Source: Moringa oleifera (taxonomy: Eukaryota; Streptophyta; Magnoliopsida; Brassicales; Moringaceae). From it: a stretch of 64,000 bases of DNA. The stretch spans positions 1-64,000 of the forward strand of contig JAJFZO010000537.1 in NCBI GenBank assembly GCA_021397835.1, read 5' to 3'. The translations under genes and the position numbers were made by a program. The first letter of the stretch is position 1, and the number at the start of each line of letters is the position of its first letter. Shown here in pieces: positions 48,549-60,763 of this stretch. The notes beneath the pieces were generated by a model, which did not search any database, was not told the origin of the DNA, and was given only the letters and a program-made list of their open reading frames with translations.

Positions 48549-48774
48549 GTTTGATTTATATATTGACAATTATATTAACATTTAATAGTAAAATATTTAA
48601 CTGTTAATTGCCACAAAAAAAAAAGAAAACTAATGTTTAACTTGCTTTTAACAATAATTGTTAATTACTTAACAATTACTTCTGAATATACAAATACTTA
48701 ATGGTTAATTATTACAAGCAAAATAAAAGCTAATTCGCTCTTAATGAGAATTATTATTTATCTTAACAATTATT

Positions 48775-49320
48775 AGGATAAATATCATTTAAAACCTTAT
48801 ATTTTACCCTCTCTCTCTAATCAAATATTTACTTTCAAAAAATATCCAAACAAACTTTGGTATTTTAATTTTGTCAAAATTGAACCCCCTTAAAAAATTT
48901 AGATATTAAAAATATTCAAATTAAAAATATTTTATAATAAATTTAAACTTATAATTTTTTATCAATGTAATAAAATATTTAAACTATCACCATAAAAAAA
49001 TTCAAAATTTTTTGAGTACTGAAAATATTTTTTTAAAAAAATATATCCATAAAAAATTTAAACAATTCATAAAAAATACTTAATTAGTTAAAAAAAATCT
49101 CAAAATTGAGAAATAAAATCAAAATAAAATGTAAAATCTATTTGAGATGTGTTTAATCATCTTTAACAATGAAAAAATCATTAATTTTTTATAATCATTT
49201 TGAGTTAAAGTTTAATTTGGACAAAACCAATAAATCAAGTTCTGTTTGAATACAATTTGAATGTTAGTGTTTTATTAAAGAGACATGGTTAAACTCAGGG
49301 TTTTAAATGATATTTACTCT
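48775..49320. mobile_element. MITE, 546 bp, unit D
   Basis: Same insertion point, terminal inverted repeats and AATTATT duplication as the unit B copy, so the insertion predates the duplication that separated B and D. The right terminal repeat has drifted further (tttactct for tttaccct). Confidence 0.8.
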
Positions 49321-50229
49321 AATTATTATTAAACACCTAATTATTAATTACTATAAATAATACAAAGGTCATTCTTAATTATTATAAATAAAATAAATAT
49401 CAAATATACTTTTAACAATATTTGTCAATTGTGATAGACAATTATCAATAAATACATAAATTAATTATTTATAATAATTATTTTATGTTTTTATCAACAA
49501 TCGTAATAATTTTCGTTATAAAATTTTTTTGATCTCACTACACCAGTTTTGGACAATTGTCGTAAAAATTTTAGTAGTAATTATAATTATTACTAAAAAT
49601 AAAAATAATTTTCAATAAAACCCTATCATATTGAATTATTTAATAAATAATTTTGTAAAATAAAATATAATTAAAAATATGTAATAATTATATTTTATTT
49701 TATGTTTTTTAATTTATAATATTGTGTTTTTTTTTCTTTTTATTAATAAAAAATTCATTTTGATATTATGATTTAGTTTAAAATACTAACTTTTATTTAG
49801 TTCAGGTCAGATTATTACAACATTCTGTCTCCGCCTCTAGTGAGATCCAATCTAATGTTTTTTGTTCACTTCTCCTCTTTTTTCACTGTTTAGATTTTTT
49901 TTTTTTAAATTTTCTTTTCTGCGCCCTTCGCAATCAGAAGGTAAGTGACAACCAAGCAAATAGATAAATTGGGAGGAAAAACAAATTTCTGGCAATTAAT
50001 TTATGAGTGCTGGAAAGCAAATGGAGATAATGTTAAGATACATGATGGCAGATCAAAACAAAGTACTTTTGAAGGAAATAACTAAAAGCAATGACAACCA
50101 TGAGAATAACAGGTATGTTATCCACAGTAGCTGCAATGCTATACATAATGTCAATAGCATCATCATCTCTTGATCAATTGTACTCAAATAATCTGATTTT
50201 AGGTGAGCATCTTTGCTATTTGAGGATCA
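49321..50229. other. AT-rich spacer and gene 3' flank, unit D
   Basis: No gene. Contains the AT palindrome near 49,571-49,600 and the conserved 3' flank from about 49,930. Confidence 0.5.
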
Positions 50230-51077
50230 TCATTCAATGAGCAATCGAAGGGAACGGACAAGAATATCAGCCGTAATGAAGTCTTTCTTTCCCCTTGCTT
50301 TCAGAATTTCGAAACAGAGTGTGAGTTTAAGTTTGATTACACTGTTCTGTAGGGCAATAACTTGGCTTTCCACTCTGAGCTGTTTGTATTCTGATCTTAT
50401 CTCTTCAAACTTCTCTCTTGTTTTCCTTTGCTCTTTTTTAATGCATTTTTGCTCCTCACTGATCTCTTTCATCTCTGCTTTTAACTTTTTAATGGAGGCA
50501 TCAGACCTGCTAGGGTTTTGTTTTTCCTGGGGTATTACAAGGTTAAGGAACAGTATTAGATGTTAACATCACAATGTATAACCATAAAATCACCATCACA
50601 TTAATGGTTGGCTATTAATTAACCAGAACAATTAAAGAGCAGAAAATCCTCACTCTCGCTATCTCTGTCTGAATATATTTGTAGGTCTCTATATAGGTAT
50701 GTATGATTTTATGTAAGAATAACAGCGAACATTAATTTGGTCGTCCTCATCCATCATAGGTATCACTATTGGCGGTTGCGAGGCATGTGCTAATTGAAAC
50801 CAAACAATTACTAGTCATTAATATGCACGAAATCTTGAAACAAGAAAGAAAAGGAAAAGAGAACACATGCACGGAAGACAGATCATGAAATGAAGTAACT
50901 AGGAATTGAAACCTGTTGCCTCAGTTCCTTTAATCTGAGTGTCCTTTTGCTTTGGCGGGTGATGTCCTCCTTATCCCTCAGTTTATCTCCCTTGTTTGCA
51001 GTAAGAAGTGCGGATGGAGAAGTGCTCATGATGCTTCGGCCACAACTAATGCTATCTAGCTTTTCCTCTGTACGCAT
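50230..51077 (-). CDS. Uncharacterised coiled-coil protein, copy D (two exons)
   Basis: Exons 51,077-50,913 (55 codons) and 50,526-50,230 (98 codons plus stop) are separated by a 386-bp intron with donor CAG|GTTTCA and acceptor CCCAG|GAA, phase 0. The product is 153 residues beginning 'MRTEEKLDSISCGRSI' and ending 'VRSLRLLIE'. Domain layout is as in copy A: basic Ser/Thr-rich N-terminus, charged coiled coil, hydrophobic 'LKLTLCFEILKA', short C-terminal helix. It lacks the 4-bp deletion of B and C. Being in the least rearranged unit, it is the best candidate for the functional or founding gene. The family is not named, and expression is not shown by the sequence. Confidence 0.6.
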
Positions 51078-51089
51078 CTCTCCTTTGCT

Positions 51090-51314
51090 TTATATACGTA
51101 GAAATACTTGTTTTAAATTCACCAAAGACCTATAAGAAATTAAGTCTAAATCTTGTGGCAAGTTAAGAGAAAATTCGAAGGACTTATTCTCCCTTTGTGC
51201 GTTGCCTTGGCTCGCACTCATTCCAGCTTTTTGTCTCTTCAACGCTCGCTGGATTTTGCATGAAACCGAACGATAAACCACAAGATCCATGACGATCGAC
51301 TTTCCTACGTGCAA
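51090..51314 (-). other. Upstream ORF of coiled-coil gene, copy D
   Basis: A 74-codon ORF (or 66 codons from the conserved 'MDLVV' ATG at 51,290). It ends at a TAA only 12 bases before the main ATG and in the same frame. In A, B and C it is shorter because of a TGA. If the TAA is a derived mutation, this is the true N-terminus and the gene was damaged before amplification; otherwise it is a uORF. Confidence 0.4.
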
Positions 51315-53079
51315 GACACTAAGACGAGTAACTTTGTTCCCAAGATCACTGTAAATAAACTATTGTTTGTGAACCATAGGACATGTTCCCATCAATTTCT
51401 TTAATAGATTGTGGCAGCGGAAAATAAATAATTTAAGACTTATATACTGATTCAGTCTTTCTCTACACATGACTTTCCCAGATTTAGATTGGAAACTTCG
51501 TTTTAGATGCTACCCTTATCAATTTTATATATGTAAATTTAAAGTACCGCATTCTTTTCACAAGGGGCTAGATGTCAGGCATCATTCGCAATGCCAATGT
51601 TCTAGAATTTATCATGTGAATCCTCTAATTCTAAATCGGCAAAATGGTTTTTTAATAAGAAGTACTTTCTCAAGGTGCAGGAACTCAAAGAACTTTAAAA
51701 TTAATTACTTTGATCGGCATCTCATTAAAATGCAAGTGATATACATCAGAGTCGAAGGGTTAATTTATGTCATCAAGAAAATCCTATGGTTAAAATAGCT
51801 TTTGGATTGAAAATATTATCGAGAAACTAAATTAAATTCTGTCAAGAAATAGGATAGTTTTTTGTAAAATTTCTTTTCGGAAGGGTCATTACCTTAGTAA
51901 ACATACATCCAGGAAGACTTGATCTTGGTGCATATATAATTGGATCGTATGCCCTTGATTAAGTCGTGTCAACCCTTAAATGACTTGATATTTTAACTAT
52001 GTGACAGTATTAATAATTAACTATTAAAAATTTAAAATATTTCAAATAAAAAATGTTAGGATGAATCAAAATTGATTTTTAGTTTGTATCTCCACAAGTT
52101 ATCTTTAATCTTTTATTTAAAAATTTATCTTGAAGTCAAGCACTGCAATTTTAATCCAAAACTTATAAACAGAAAAGCATAAAATCAACATTTTCAACAT
52201 ATTGAACATATAAGAAAATCACATGAAAAAAAAACTCAGAAAAAGACTAATCACAAAATGAATCAAACAGATAAACTAATAAAATATGGCAAATAATAAA
52301 TATTTTCCATCTTTGATATTAAAAAAAAAAACTTAGAATCCATAAATAACAATGCAGTCTCTTCTCTTTGTTGCTGCGAAGAGGAAAGAGAGAAGAAACA
52401 GTCTCTTCTTTTTGGCAATTACACTGCAATACTTGCATATGATCAAAAACATAATCCCAAATTGTTGGCCAACGATTGGATGTTGATACCTTGCTTAGTC
52501 TTATTTCTTAGTGTTCCACTCTTTCACATATTGAAAAGGCTATGGGGAACAAGAAAATCAGGCTGTCCACACTCGCTTTTATTCAGTTTCATTTATTGGA
52601 CGATGGATTGGAATGGGTATAAAGCAAGTTGAGTGGGAATTAAGTTTGGTAATATAAAAAATGTTAAACAGGTAGTCCGCAGCCATGTTAAGGATCCAGA
52701 AAAGTCTTTTACACTCAGTACGCGCACAGGAGGGTATTTATCATTGAATCACACCTTATATGCTTTTTAAATATGATCTGAAACAGTGCATTGCTTACTT
52801 CTCAAACATAAAGTATTGCTTAGCAACCACAAATACTTCTGGGTATCTCTCATTTGAAAATTTTATAATCATCAATAATTATTTAAAAATCGAAAGTATG
52901 AAATTGTTTATAATAATGTTTGTTCACCCAAAACCACATAGGCATGTCATGATTATAAAGTACAACTTTGGTGAAAGCAAATTTTGTTTCCGGGCGGTAT
53001 CATTTTCATGGGGTCATTGAAAATATCATGTGCAGATATTATTGAAAAAGCTGAGTTACAAAAATTATTATAAAAGTTA
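51315..53079. other. Noncoding upstream flank, unit D
   Basis: Host DNA shared with the other units, plus about 300 bp (52,260-52,556) seen only here. It ends where the CACTACAA insertion lies in A, B and C. No credible gene. Confidence 0.5.
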
Positions 53080-53768
53080 GAGAAATTAATATGAAAATCA
53101 ATGTAAGCAAATACGCTTTCAAGATACAACAAAGCTCGAATTTGTTTGTTGGTATTATTTATCAATAAAAACAAACCCAAAATATCTTTGAGAGATAGCT
53201 AAGTCTTTTAGTATCGATATTCTATTTTTTAAAATAATATAATATTAGTTTTTGATTTATAAAAATTATGCAAGTAGTAAAAAACTTTTATATACAAGAG
53301 AATGGTGAAAGATAAAATACATCTTGGTTGAATAATATTTGAATATTTGAATGAATGAATCAAATGATCATGATTTTAGCTTTTTTATATTATTTTTGGT
53401 ACCTTTCCAATATGACTACATCTTTTAAGGTTGGTTCCTATCTTTTCATTTTTAATCATTAGATCAACCTTAAAGATTTGATCAATGGTCCACATTTGAT
53501 TAGTTATATTATTTGCCAACGAAAGCAACTATGTACATCAATATATAATATATATTCAATACGTATTTGTATACATTTCAAAATGTCTTCAATATATCTT
53601 TTAAATGTGTTTTATACATTTTCAATATGTCTCTTGACATAGATTTTATGTCATTATGTACCAAGTATATCTGCTCATCATCATCACCATTCTTTTGAAA
53701 ATTTTGCAATATTCCTCGACCATTTTCAAAATGAACGATTTTGAGAATTTCTTATAAAGACATTGAAA
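53080..53768. other. Unique flank at the right edge of the array
   Basis: Not repeated elsewhere in the window. AT-rich, with no supported ORF. It probably represents the original continuation of the locus, into which the CACTACAA-ended element inserted in the amplified copies. Confidence 0.5.
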
Positions 53769-54049
53769 CACTACAAAAATAATTCAATTTTAGCACGAAA
53801 AATCTGTCTCAAAGTGAAAAAAAAAAATTGTTGTTAAAATTTTTGACAATAGATTAGTAATAGAAAAAATTTGTAACTAAAATAGTTATCATCAAAAAAA
53901 ATAGCAATTGATTTTTAGGTCCATCGCTAAAATAATGACCGGTATTATCCGTCATTAAAAAGACAGGGTTTACTAATGGAATTTTGAACTTTAGATAGTG
54001 ACCAGTTGAAATCTACCACTAAACTAGCGATTAATTGAAATTTGACGCT
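53769..54049 (+). mobile_element. CACTA-end fragment
   Basis: Starts CACTACAAAAATAATT and contains short inverted motifs such as 'aatgaccggtattatccgt' and 'tccatcgctaaa', typical of subterminal DNA. No right end is visible; it abuts the LTR at 54,050. Confidence 0.4.
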
Positions 54050-54702
54050 TGTTGATACCTAATTTTGCTTCAAGAATTTCATCTCTCTTTAGTTTTTTTT
54101 TTTTGGCAAGTATATGGGGATTTATTATAGCCCCTTTAACAAACCTTATGTTTTGTTTATTCTTCTAAGTATGACGTTGATAATTCACTCTGATACTGTT
54201 CCCCAATGACTTATCAGGACTTAATTCACTAGGGCTTATCTGTAAAGCGTATCGGGTTTCTAGCCCAAGGATCGCTTCAAGTAAACTCATTGGTTTGAAG
54301 GTAGGGCCCATATCATGGAATCAAATGATAGAGTTCAATTCAATTCTTCAAGTCATCCACTTTGGGATTCAACCCAAAAGACACATAGGGGTTAACGTCT
54401 TGGGAAATTTGAAGTAAATTTGTTCTCAACAGTTTAAGTGTTCACATCAAGGTTAATGACTTACGCAAATATAAGACTTAGTCGATGTTAGGCTTCACCA
54501 GGTCTTTTTCATTCAGAGTTGACCTAAGGTACTTATCAAGATTCTCAACACAGTAATAATCATCTCAGATATTTCTAAATATAAATGGAGAATTAGATTT
54601 TTAGAAAATGTATTCATGAATAAGAGTTCGTACATCAGGAAGAGAAATTTTTTTTTTAAATAAAGCAACAATAAAGTAGAAATACAAAATCTAAGGCTTA
54701 GG

Positions 54703-55810
54703 CTAGGCTATGGTCTTAACGACGTCGGGAGCTGAAGATGCAACTAGAGTCGAGCCTTTAAGGGCAGCAGTCAATGTTCCTTCTTTAGTGGGCCTTTTAG
54801 CCACCTTTTCCAAATCATCGAAGGAAACCTTTAAATCTTTAAGAAAAACTAGTGAGCCTTCAATTGGAAAGGCCACATACAACCATGACGGATCTAAGTC
54901 GGGGTACCAATCTTGGATCTCTTCCATGGTCCATCGCTTGATTGGCCAATAGAGTCTAAAAGCATGCTTCCTAATCTTGGTTTTATATATGTCTATCATT
55001 CGAAAGTCCTCGATAGGATGAGATTGGACTTCCTCTTGAGCTACTTTCATTTCCTTTAAATATTGTAGGATAAGCTCATTTTTGACATGGCTTATCCTGA
55101 CCTTGATATTGGCCTCCGCTTAGGCCAACCACAACTTCATCTCATCCACCTCTACCTCTACCTTGACCAAAAGACCCTTCACCCTCCTAGTCTTAATAAC
55201 ATAAGTATGAACCTTATTGTTGGTGTCAACAGCTGATTTTGATGGCTACTTCACCCTCCTTCATATAATAGCAAAGACCAATGCTGGTATGGTTGTACGT
55301 GTTTATGAGTACAACCATTCTTCGAGTAAACTGTAAACAGAAAAGGAAACCAAGTTAGTAAGCCTACTATCATTTTTCTAAAAAAAAAATAGAGTAAAAA
55401 AAGCAAATAATTACCTCCCCAAATTAAAGCGTCATCTAATCCAATAAGATGTTATTATCCTCCCCCTCTAACTACCTCATGTCTTAGGGGCAAACAAACT
55501 TTAGCAGCCACTCCTAGTCTAGATTAGATTGGTCCATGAAGCCTTCGGCTGAGATGTTCCATTATGGGAGGAATTTCTCCTCTAGAGGGAGAGGCACCAG
55601 CTCACCCAAGGGCATTTTCAAGGCATCCACCAAGTCTCGATCCCTTAGGTGACTTCTTTTTTCTCCATTCTTCTTCATGATGGTTAGGCAAGCAATGACC
55701 ACCATTTTTCGCTTTTTCACAACAAGGGCATAGCTCTTTAAGCCAGCATTGGCCATTTTTCTTTTCGAGGCAGCTCTTGAGGATTGACCTTTCTATTAAA
55801 ATCTAGCAGT
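54703..55810 (-). pseudogene. Antisense coding remnant within the LTR U3
   Basis: Reads right to left: a basic, Lys-rich part (55,756-55,562, 'KRSHLRDRDLVDALKMPLGE'), a region with coiled-coil-like composition, then a 115-codon ORF (55,050-54,703) with 'KNELILQYLKEMKVAQEEV' just upstream and 'IQDWYPDLDPSWLYVAFP' within. The Trp/Tyr-rich motif after a coiled coil recalls the C-terminal part of plant gypsy gag-like proteins, but I cannot assign it firmly. Stops interrupt the chain between the pieces. It could be an antisense ORF belonging to this element family, or a fragment of another element inserted in reverse. Confidence 0.4.
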
Positions 55811-57573
55811 AGCTTTAAGGGCTGAACTTCTTCTAGGGACATGCCAGTCTAAGACCATGTCCATTGCCTCTTACAATTAATCTTCGATGACCTAAGGAAC
55901 AGTGCATTGAAGGCCCGTTTCTACAAAGTTTGCAAAACAAAGATGGAAATCAAGTTAATTATGAGCATAAAGGATAAGAAGCTACTCAGAAGTTAAAGAA
56001 GAAAAAAGCATTAAGATCTAAAGTAGTATGAATCGTGTAGGCCACATCAGGGGATGAGGGACTTAGAGTTTGACCTCTAATCCTTCATTAGGTTAAACCC
56101 CTTCATCGAGTAGAGAACTTGGTGGTGGAAATGAAAGGATTGCATACCCTTCATCATCTCTTCATGTGTAGGACTTGGTAAAGAAAGTGGGTTGGCTACC
56201 TATCCTTCATCGAGGTTAACTCCCTCTTCAAGCATAGAAAGAATATCAGTTTCAACTTTGAGATTCTAGACTTTGAGATTTTTAGGAGAATGTGAGTTGA
56301 GTCCTTCATTTATACACGAGCTTGAGACTTCATTTGTAGATCTAGAGGTCTTATCAAATCTACAGGTCTTAGATCAAGATCTAATAGCTCTAACCACTAA
56401 CATCCTATCATTGTTGATGTGCTCCCTAAAACTATTTGCATCCTCGAGTTAAAAGGGGATTTGAAGATCAATGTGAGGTTGAGGGAGAACTTTCTCATTA
56501 TGGACTTTCCTAGATGTTTTGGTCCAGGCATTAAGATGTGGATACATTTTAAGTCAAATGGCTCCAAAAGTACTTCTTGGCCTAATCCTTATTATTAGAT
56601 GCAAGGCCTTTGAAGAACAACTTCGAGCCAATATTGACAAAGTAATGGAATTTAAATTTAGAGCTTGTATCATCTTTATTGGCATTTAACTTGAAGAATT
56701 TGAAAAAAGAACAATAGAGAGATCTGTACACTCCATAGATAGGACTTTAGAGGCAAAAGCCAACATATAACACTAAGAATTAAGTGTGAGCTGCAAAGGA
56801 AATATAAGACTTAGACAGAAGGATCTATGGTCTTAGCCATTATTTTAGAAGAAAAGTTGATGAGAAAATGTTATAGAACTCACCTAAAGATGAAGAACGA
56901 TGCAGATGAAAGCTCAAAGCTATAGTTTTGCTAAAGAAGAAGCTGAAAGATTGTTGTTGCAGGGAAAGCAAAGTGAAAAGGCAAAAGACTTCTTTAAATT
57001 ATTTTTAAACGAAACAACCATTTGGTTAGGAAAACTGAAAGACAACACACTAAATGTGTGACCTTTGTGCATCTCTATGCTAAGGCTAATCGTGAGTTGG
57101 TGGCTAGGCAATAAATGTGTCAAAAAAATCTTTTAAATATAATTTAGTGGAACACTGATGGAGTAATAAAGATGGATTATACTCGAACTGCATCCATCCC
57201 ATTAACTTATCGAAAGGACCTAGACTTTCCTCAGCATGGGTTGAATCCTTAATTACTCATCAAGTCATTCAGTAAAGGCTAATCTAGACTAAATTCCTAA
57301 TCATACTTCGGTCATTCAATAAGTCTTAACATGGACAAACCATCAATCACTCATCAGGTTTTCCATGATAATAAAATCTTGACCTTAGAGATTTCAGAAT
57401 ACACTAAGTCATGAACTGTGGAACACAGGACATTCATTCTTGGGAAAACATTATAGTTTTTCAAAACTTGCCCAGAAGCTTCTAAATCCAAGAAAAATGC
57501 ATAAGATATAAGAGCCAAGTGCTTGCGCATCTTAAAATCATGGCGTGTGCTCACTATTCTTGTTAAGGTCATA
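55811..57573. other. LTR U3, noncoding part
   Basis: No supported gene. The 67-72 codon minus-strand frames at 56,920-57,123 and 57,354-57,572 show no recognisable features. Confidence 0.4.
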
Positions 57574-57585
57574 CTTATAAATACC
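57574..57585 (+). promoter_or_regulatory. LTR TATA box of the 54-64 kb retrotransposon
   Basis: 'cttataaatacc' is close in form to the TATA boxes of the array copies ('tctataaatacc'). It is followed by A/G-rich DNA suited to a transcript start, and lies about 1.1 kb before the PBS. Confidence 0.5.
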
Positions 57586-58675
57586 TCTTCAATTGAAGGA
57601 AAAAGGATGAAATTTTTGATAGAGCTTCTTATGATATTAGAGATATATCACCATTAATCGAATAGTAAGAGGGAATCTTTAATGGTTCATCATATAACAG
57701 TTAGAGAGAGAGAGAGTCTTTAAAAATTTTACAATAGAATTTCTTTCTTTTAAGAGGAAAACATTTTCATTTTCTTGACAAGTTCGATACTTGTTCGAAG
57801 TTATCAGACATTTTATTTCTAGTAAGGGTTACAAAAGGAATTATGTTGTATAATAGGTAAACTTGTCATCCTACAATTCTTTATTGAAACACTCCGAATA
57901 TGTGAATACGAAATGCCAATATTCTCTTAATGCTTTCTCAATAGTCTCTTGAGTTCTTGATTTGTTCTTGCTATAATGGGTGCATTGCTTCACTATTTTT
58001 ACATCGTATGACTATTCTTTTTACATGAAAATTTTAAGAACAAAGTGTATGTAGGGGACAATCGTCCCATGGAGTTTTAAATAAAACTATTTTATCTTAA
58101 GGGGAAGGGAGCTGGTGTTTGAGCCTTTTTGTGATCCTCACCCAAAATATGTCATTCTAAGTGCTTCTTAACAATTTTAAGAACCAAAATTTTTCTTTGT
58201 ATTTCTTCCAAAACTCAAGGACTTGGTAAAAGACAACCTTTGGGTCTTAAAATAAAATGATCTTAAAACTAAGTTTCAATCATTCATATATTCTTTATGG
58301 AAAAAGGTTTCTTTCTACAATTATATATTGCTTTGTATGGGCATCAACCTGATTGAATATTTTTTTAATTTTAACTGGTTCAAGGGTAATGAGGATGGTA
58401 ATCCTTTCTCACATGCAATCAACTCGCGGAGCTAGTTTTGACTAGTGGCAAAAATCTTCTTTTGCCTTTCTTTCATTTTATGAAAAAGGATTTAGAGAAA
58501 AAGCAAAAGAATGTTCGATGGCTGATCTCATAATAAAAAAGATTGGTGATGACTTATATTCTTTGTCTTGTAGTCAAGCAAAATAAATTTCAAGATTCAC
58601 CATTTCTATTGTGGAAAGACTAACTCTCTCATATTTTTTTGGCTCTGGCCTGCATTGAGCCCGTTTGTAATAGCT

Positions 58676-58693
58676 TAGTGATTCCACTGAGGA
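58676..58693 (+). other. Retrotransposon primer-binding site
   Basis: 'tagtgattccactgagga' aligns over its length with the array copies (tggcgactccactaggga). It follows 'tttgtaatagct', equivalent to 'ttgtgacagct' before the array PBS, which places the LTR end at about 58,671. Confidence 0.6.
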
Positions 58694-59639
58694 TTGAACC
58701 AAAAATCTTTGGTTTTATATAGTTAAGTTAAAGTTAAAACTATATACATATGTTTAATTTCTCGATCAGGTGAAAATTCAAAATTCTAAGCTTGATTCCT
58801 TTATGTGTTTATCCTTTTTGTTTTTGTTTTTTGTTTTTTAAAAATATAAAATCGATACACACGTCACAGTCATGCATTACATTAACTTTATACCCGAGCT
58901 GAGTCGTTTGAGGTCGTTTCCTTATTAAGAAGGGGTCTGAGAGCTAGTGTTCAGTGGGCACCTAGTCTCCTTACATGATGCAGCTCACCCCATTCAAGTC
59001 AAACCCCATATCTATTTTCATCACTAAAGGAAAAGTTTTCTTCTCAAGTACCTTCATATAGGTGATAATGGGTTAGGGTTCATTTATTACTAAATTGACA
59101 TGAAGGGATGCTCTAAGAGTCTTTCTAGGTCAAGTCACTAACTGTTAACCCCTCATATTAATCTTTAAGAAAGTCTGATTTAGAAAACTTAAGGCTATAG
59201 AGACACCTTATATAAGACACAAACTCTTGTTAAAAGAATAAATTTGACTGTGATTTGTATTGACTTATCTTGTTATCCTATACCTATGCATCATCCTGCA
59301 TGACATTGACGTCGAGAGACTTCTTGACATTAGGCTTCAAACACAATAGAATTTTTTTTTCCATTAAGTTCTGTCTCTATTTTGGTCAAAAACTCATAAT
59401 CATGAAGAGGTCATGACTTCATAATTATAACCTTGATGTGGTTATGACTACCCATTCTCATGTGCAAAAAGGTCTGAAGAAGAGCAGATGGCATTCGGAT
59501 ATGCTTTACCTAGTGGTTTTGGAACGAGCTTGACGAAAATGGTTTTTTTAAGTCTTATCATCTATCTACCCTTCATCAGTTTTAGGATGAGACCAGTACC
59601 CAAGATAAGACTAAGTTCAAAGAATAATTCAGCACTGTC
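58694..59639 (+). other. Retrotransposon leader
   Basis: Untranslated leader between the PBS and the first ORF, sharing short landmarks with the array leaders. No ORF supported. Confidence 0.45.
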
Positions 59640-60300
59640 ACAGATTTTTTGCATATTTAGGTAGAGGAACCCTTGGTTAGGGTAACCAATAGTTTTTGGA
59701 ACCTTTTTTAATCATAATTTTTATTTGAATAACATGGATCTAACACAAACTCTGGAAGAATGTGAGGCACTCCTTATAGCAATTCACAAGCCCTTACATT
59801 CTATGGCTTTATCATATGACCTGAAGTCCCAAGATATGTAAGCATCCATATTGTCTATTTTATATGTTTATTCATAAGATAAGGAATTCTTGTTCCTATG
59901 ATTCTTGTTGAGATCATAAATTCTCTAAACCACATTAAAAGAATAGGCAAATGGAAGATTATTAATGCATTAGTTATTCATGTGTGGCTTAAAACACAGT
60001 TGAATTTCTCAATAGGTATACCAAGGGACCTCTTTAGTTTGTGAAGATCCAAACAAGTGAAAACAGAACTATGTATGAGTGGTCTATTATCCTCTTTATC
60101 ATGAAGGAGAATAATGTCAAATGGGTGGTCCTATGGCTACACTCTACGTCATTCTTATTAAAAAGGAGATCCCAATCTTTAGTCATTTTGTTTGGTTTCC
60201 ATTGTTGGGTAAGGTATAATCCTCTGATGGTGCTCACGTAGGTCGAGATTAAGTCGTTTATCCTAACCACACATCGAGTCTAGGGGAGTAATGGAATAAC
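59640..60300 (+). pseudogene. DUF7745-like ORF of the 54-64 kb retrotransposon
   Basis: Fragments in shifting frames: 'VEEPLVRVTNSFWNLF' (about 59,660-59,705), 'MDLTQTLEECEALL' at 59,734 (equivalent to the DLTPTLEEY motif of the array copies), and a 66-codon open piece at 60,041-60,241 ending 'CWVRYNPLMVLT'. The last corresponds to the conserved tail of the family (pattern G.WG..Y.PL.VLRQ). At least two frameshifts and many stops. It is separated from gag by about 450 bases. Confidence 0.55.
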
Positions 60301-60763
60301 CAATTCCAACCAATACTCATAAGTGGTGATCCTTTTATAAGACAGCCCAAAATAAATGGGCAGGAGGGACCATGTCGAGATAGGAGTGGAGAAAGAACTT
60401 GGTTTAGTCCTGATGTGGCGATATTATTATTAGTTTAGTTTGGTCCTAGTACCAATTCCTAAAAAAAAAAAAACACACAAAGAGATAGGGAGCAATCTTT
60501 GTTAATAGACTATAAGTCCTTTTCTAAAGAGTTTCTGATGTATTCAATTACGAGCCTAATGTTAAGTACCGTTAGTAGACCATCAATTTTTCAAACTGTT
60601 GTACCAAATTCAATGTATATTTTTGCATGCAAATTTGCATTATTAACATATCATGCATACATTTACTTTAATAAAATTAAAATGGATTAATATAATGCAT
60701 AAGATAAAAGGTCATCTAGTCGTCCGAACTTACAAGACCTAATCTTGAGCTTAACTATTTGAA

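Larger units (their letters stand above)
48549..53079. repeat. Tandem unit D (right-truncated)
   Basis: Fourth copy. It matches the other units up to 53,079 ('ataaaagtta') and then diverges into unique DNA exactly where A, B and C continue with CACTACAA. It carries the MITE like B and an undamaged copy of the coiled-coil gene. At 52,260-52,556 it has about 300 bp absent from the other copies, so it is either the least deleted copy or one with a private insertion. Confidence 0.88.
54050..58671 (+). mobile_element. Long 5' LTR of a Tat/Ogre-like gypsy retrotransposon
   Basis: Begins TGTTGATACC, a common start for this lineage, and ends just before the PBS at 58,676. About 4.6 kb, a size typical of Ogre-type LTRs. 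A TATA box lies at 57,574-57,585, giving a U3 of about 3.5 kb and R-U5 of about 1.1 kb. U3 holds antisense coding remnants (54,703-55,810). The matching 3' LTR is beyond the window, so the boundaries are inferred from the start motif and the PBS. Confidence 0.6.

Noticed and set aside
56920..57572. Two minus-strand ORFs (67 and 72 codons) in the LTR
   Set aside because: No conserved motif and no continuity with the antisense remnant at 54,703-55,810.
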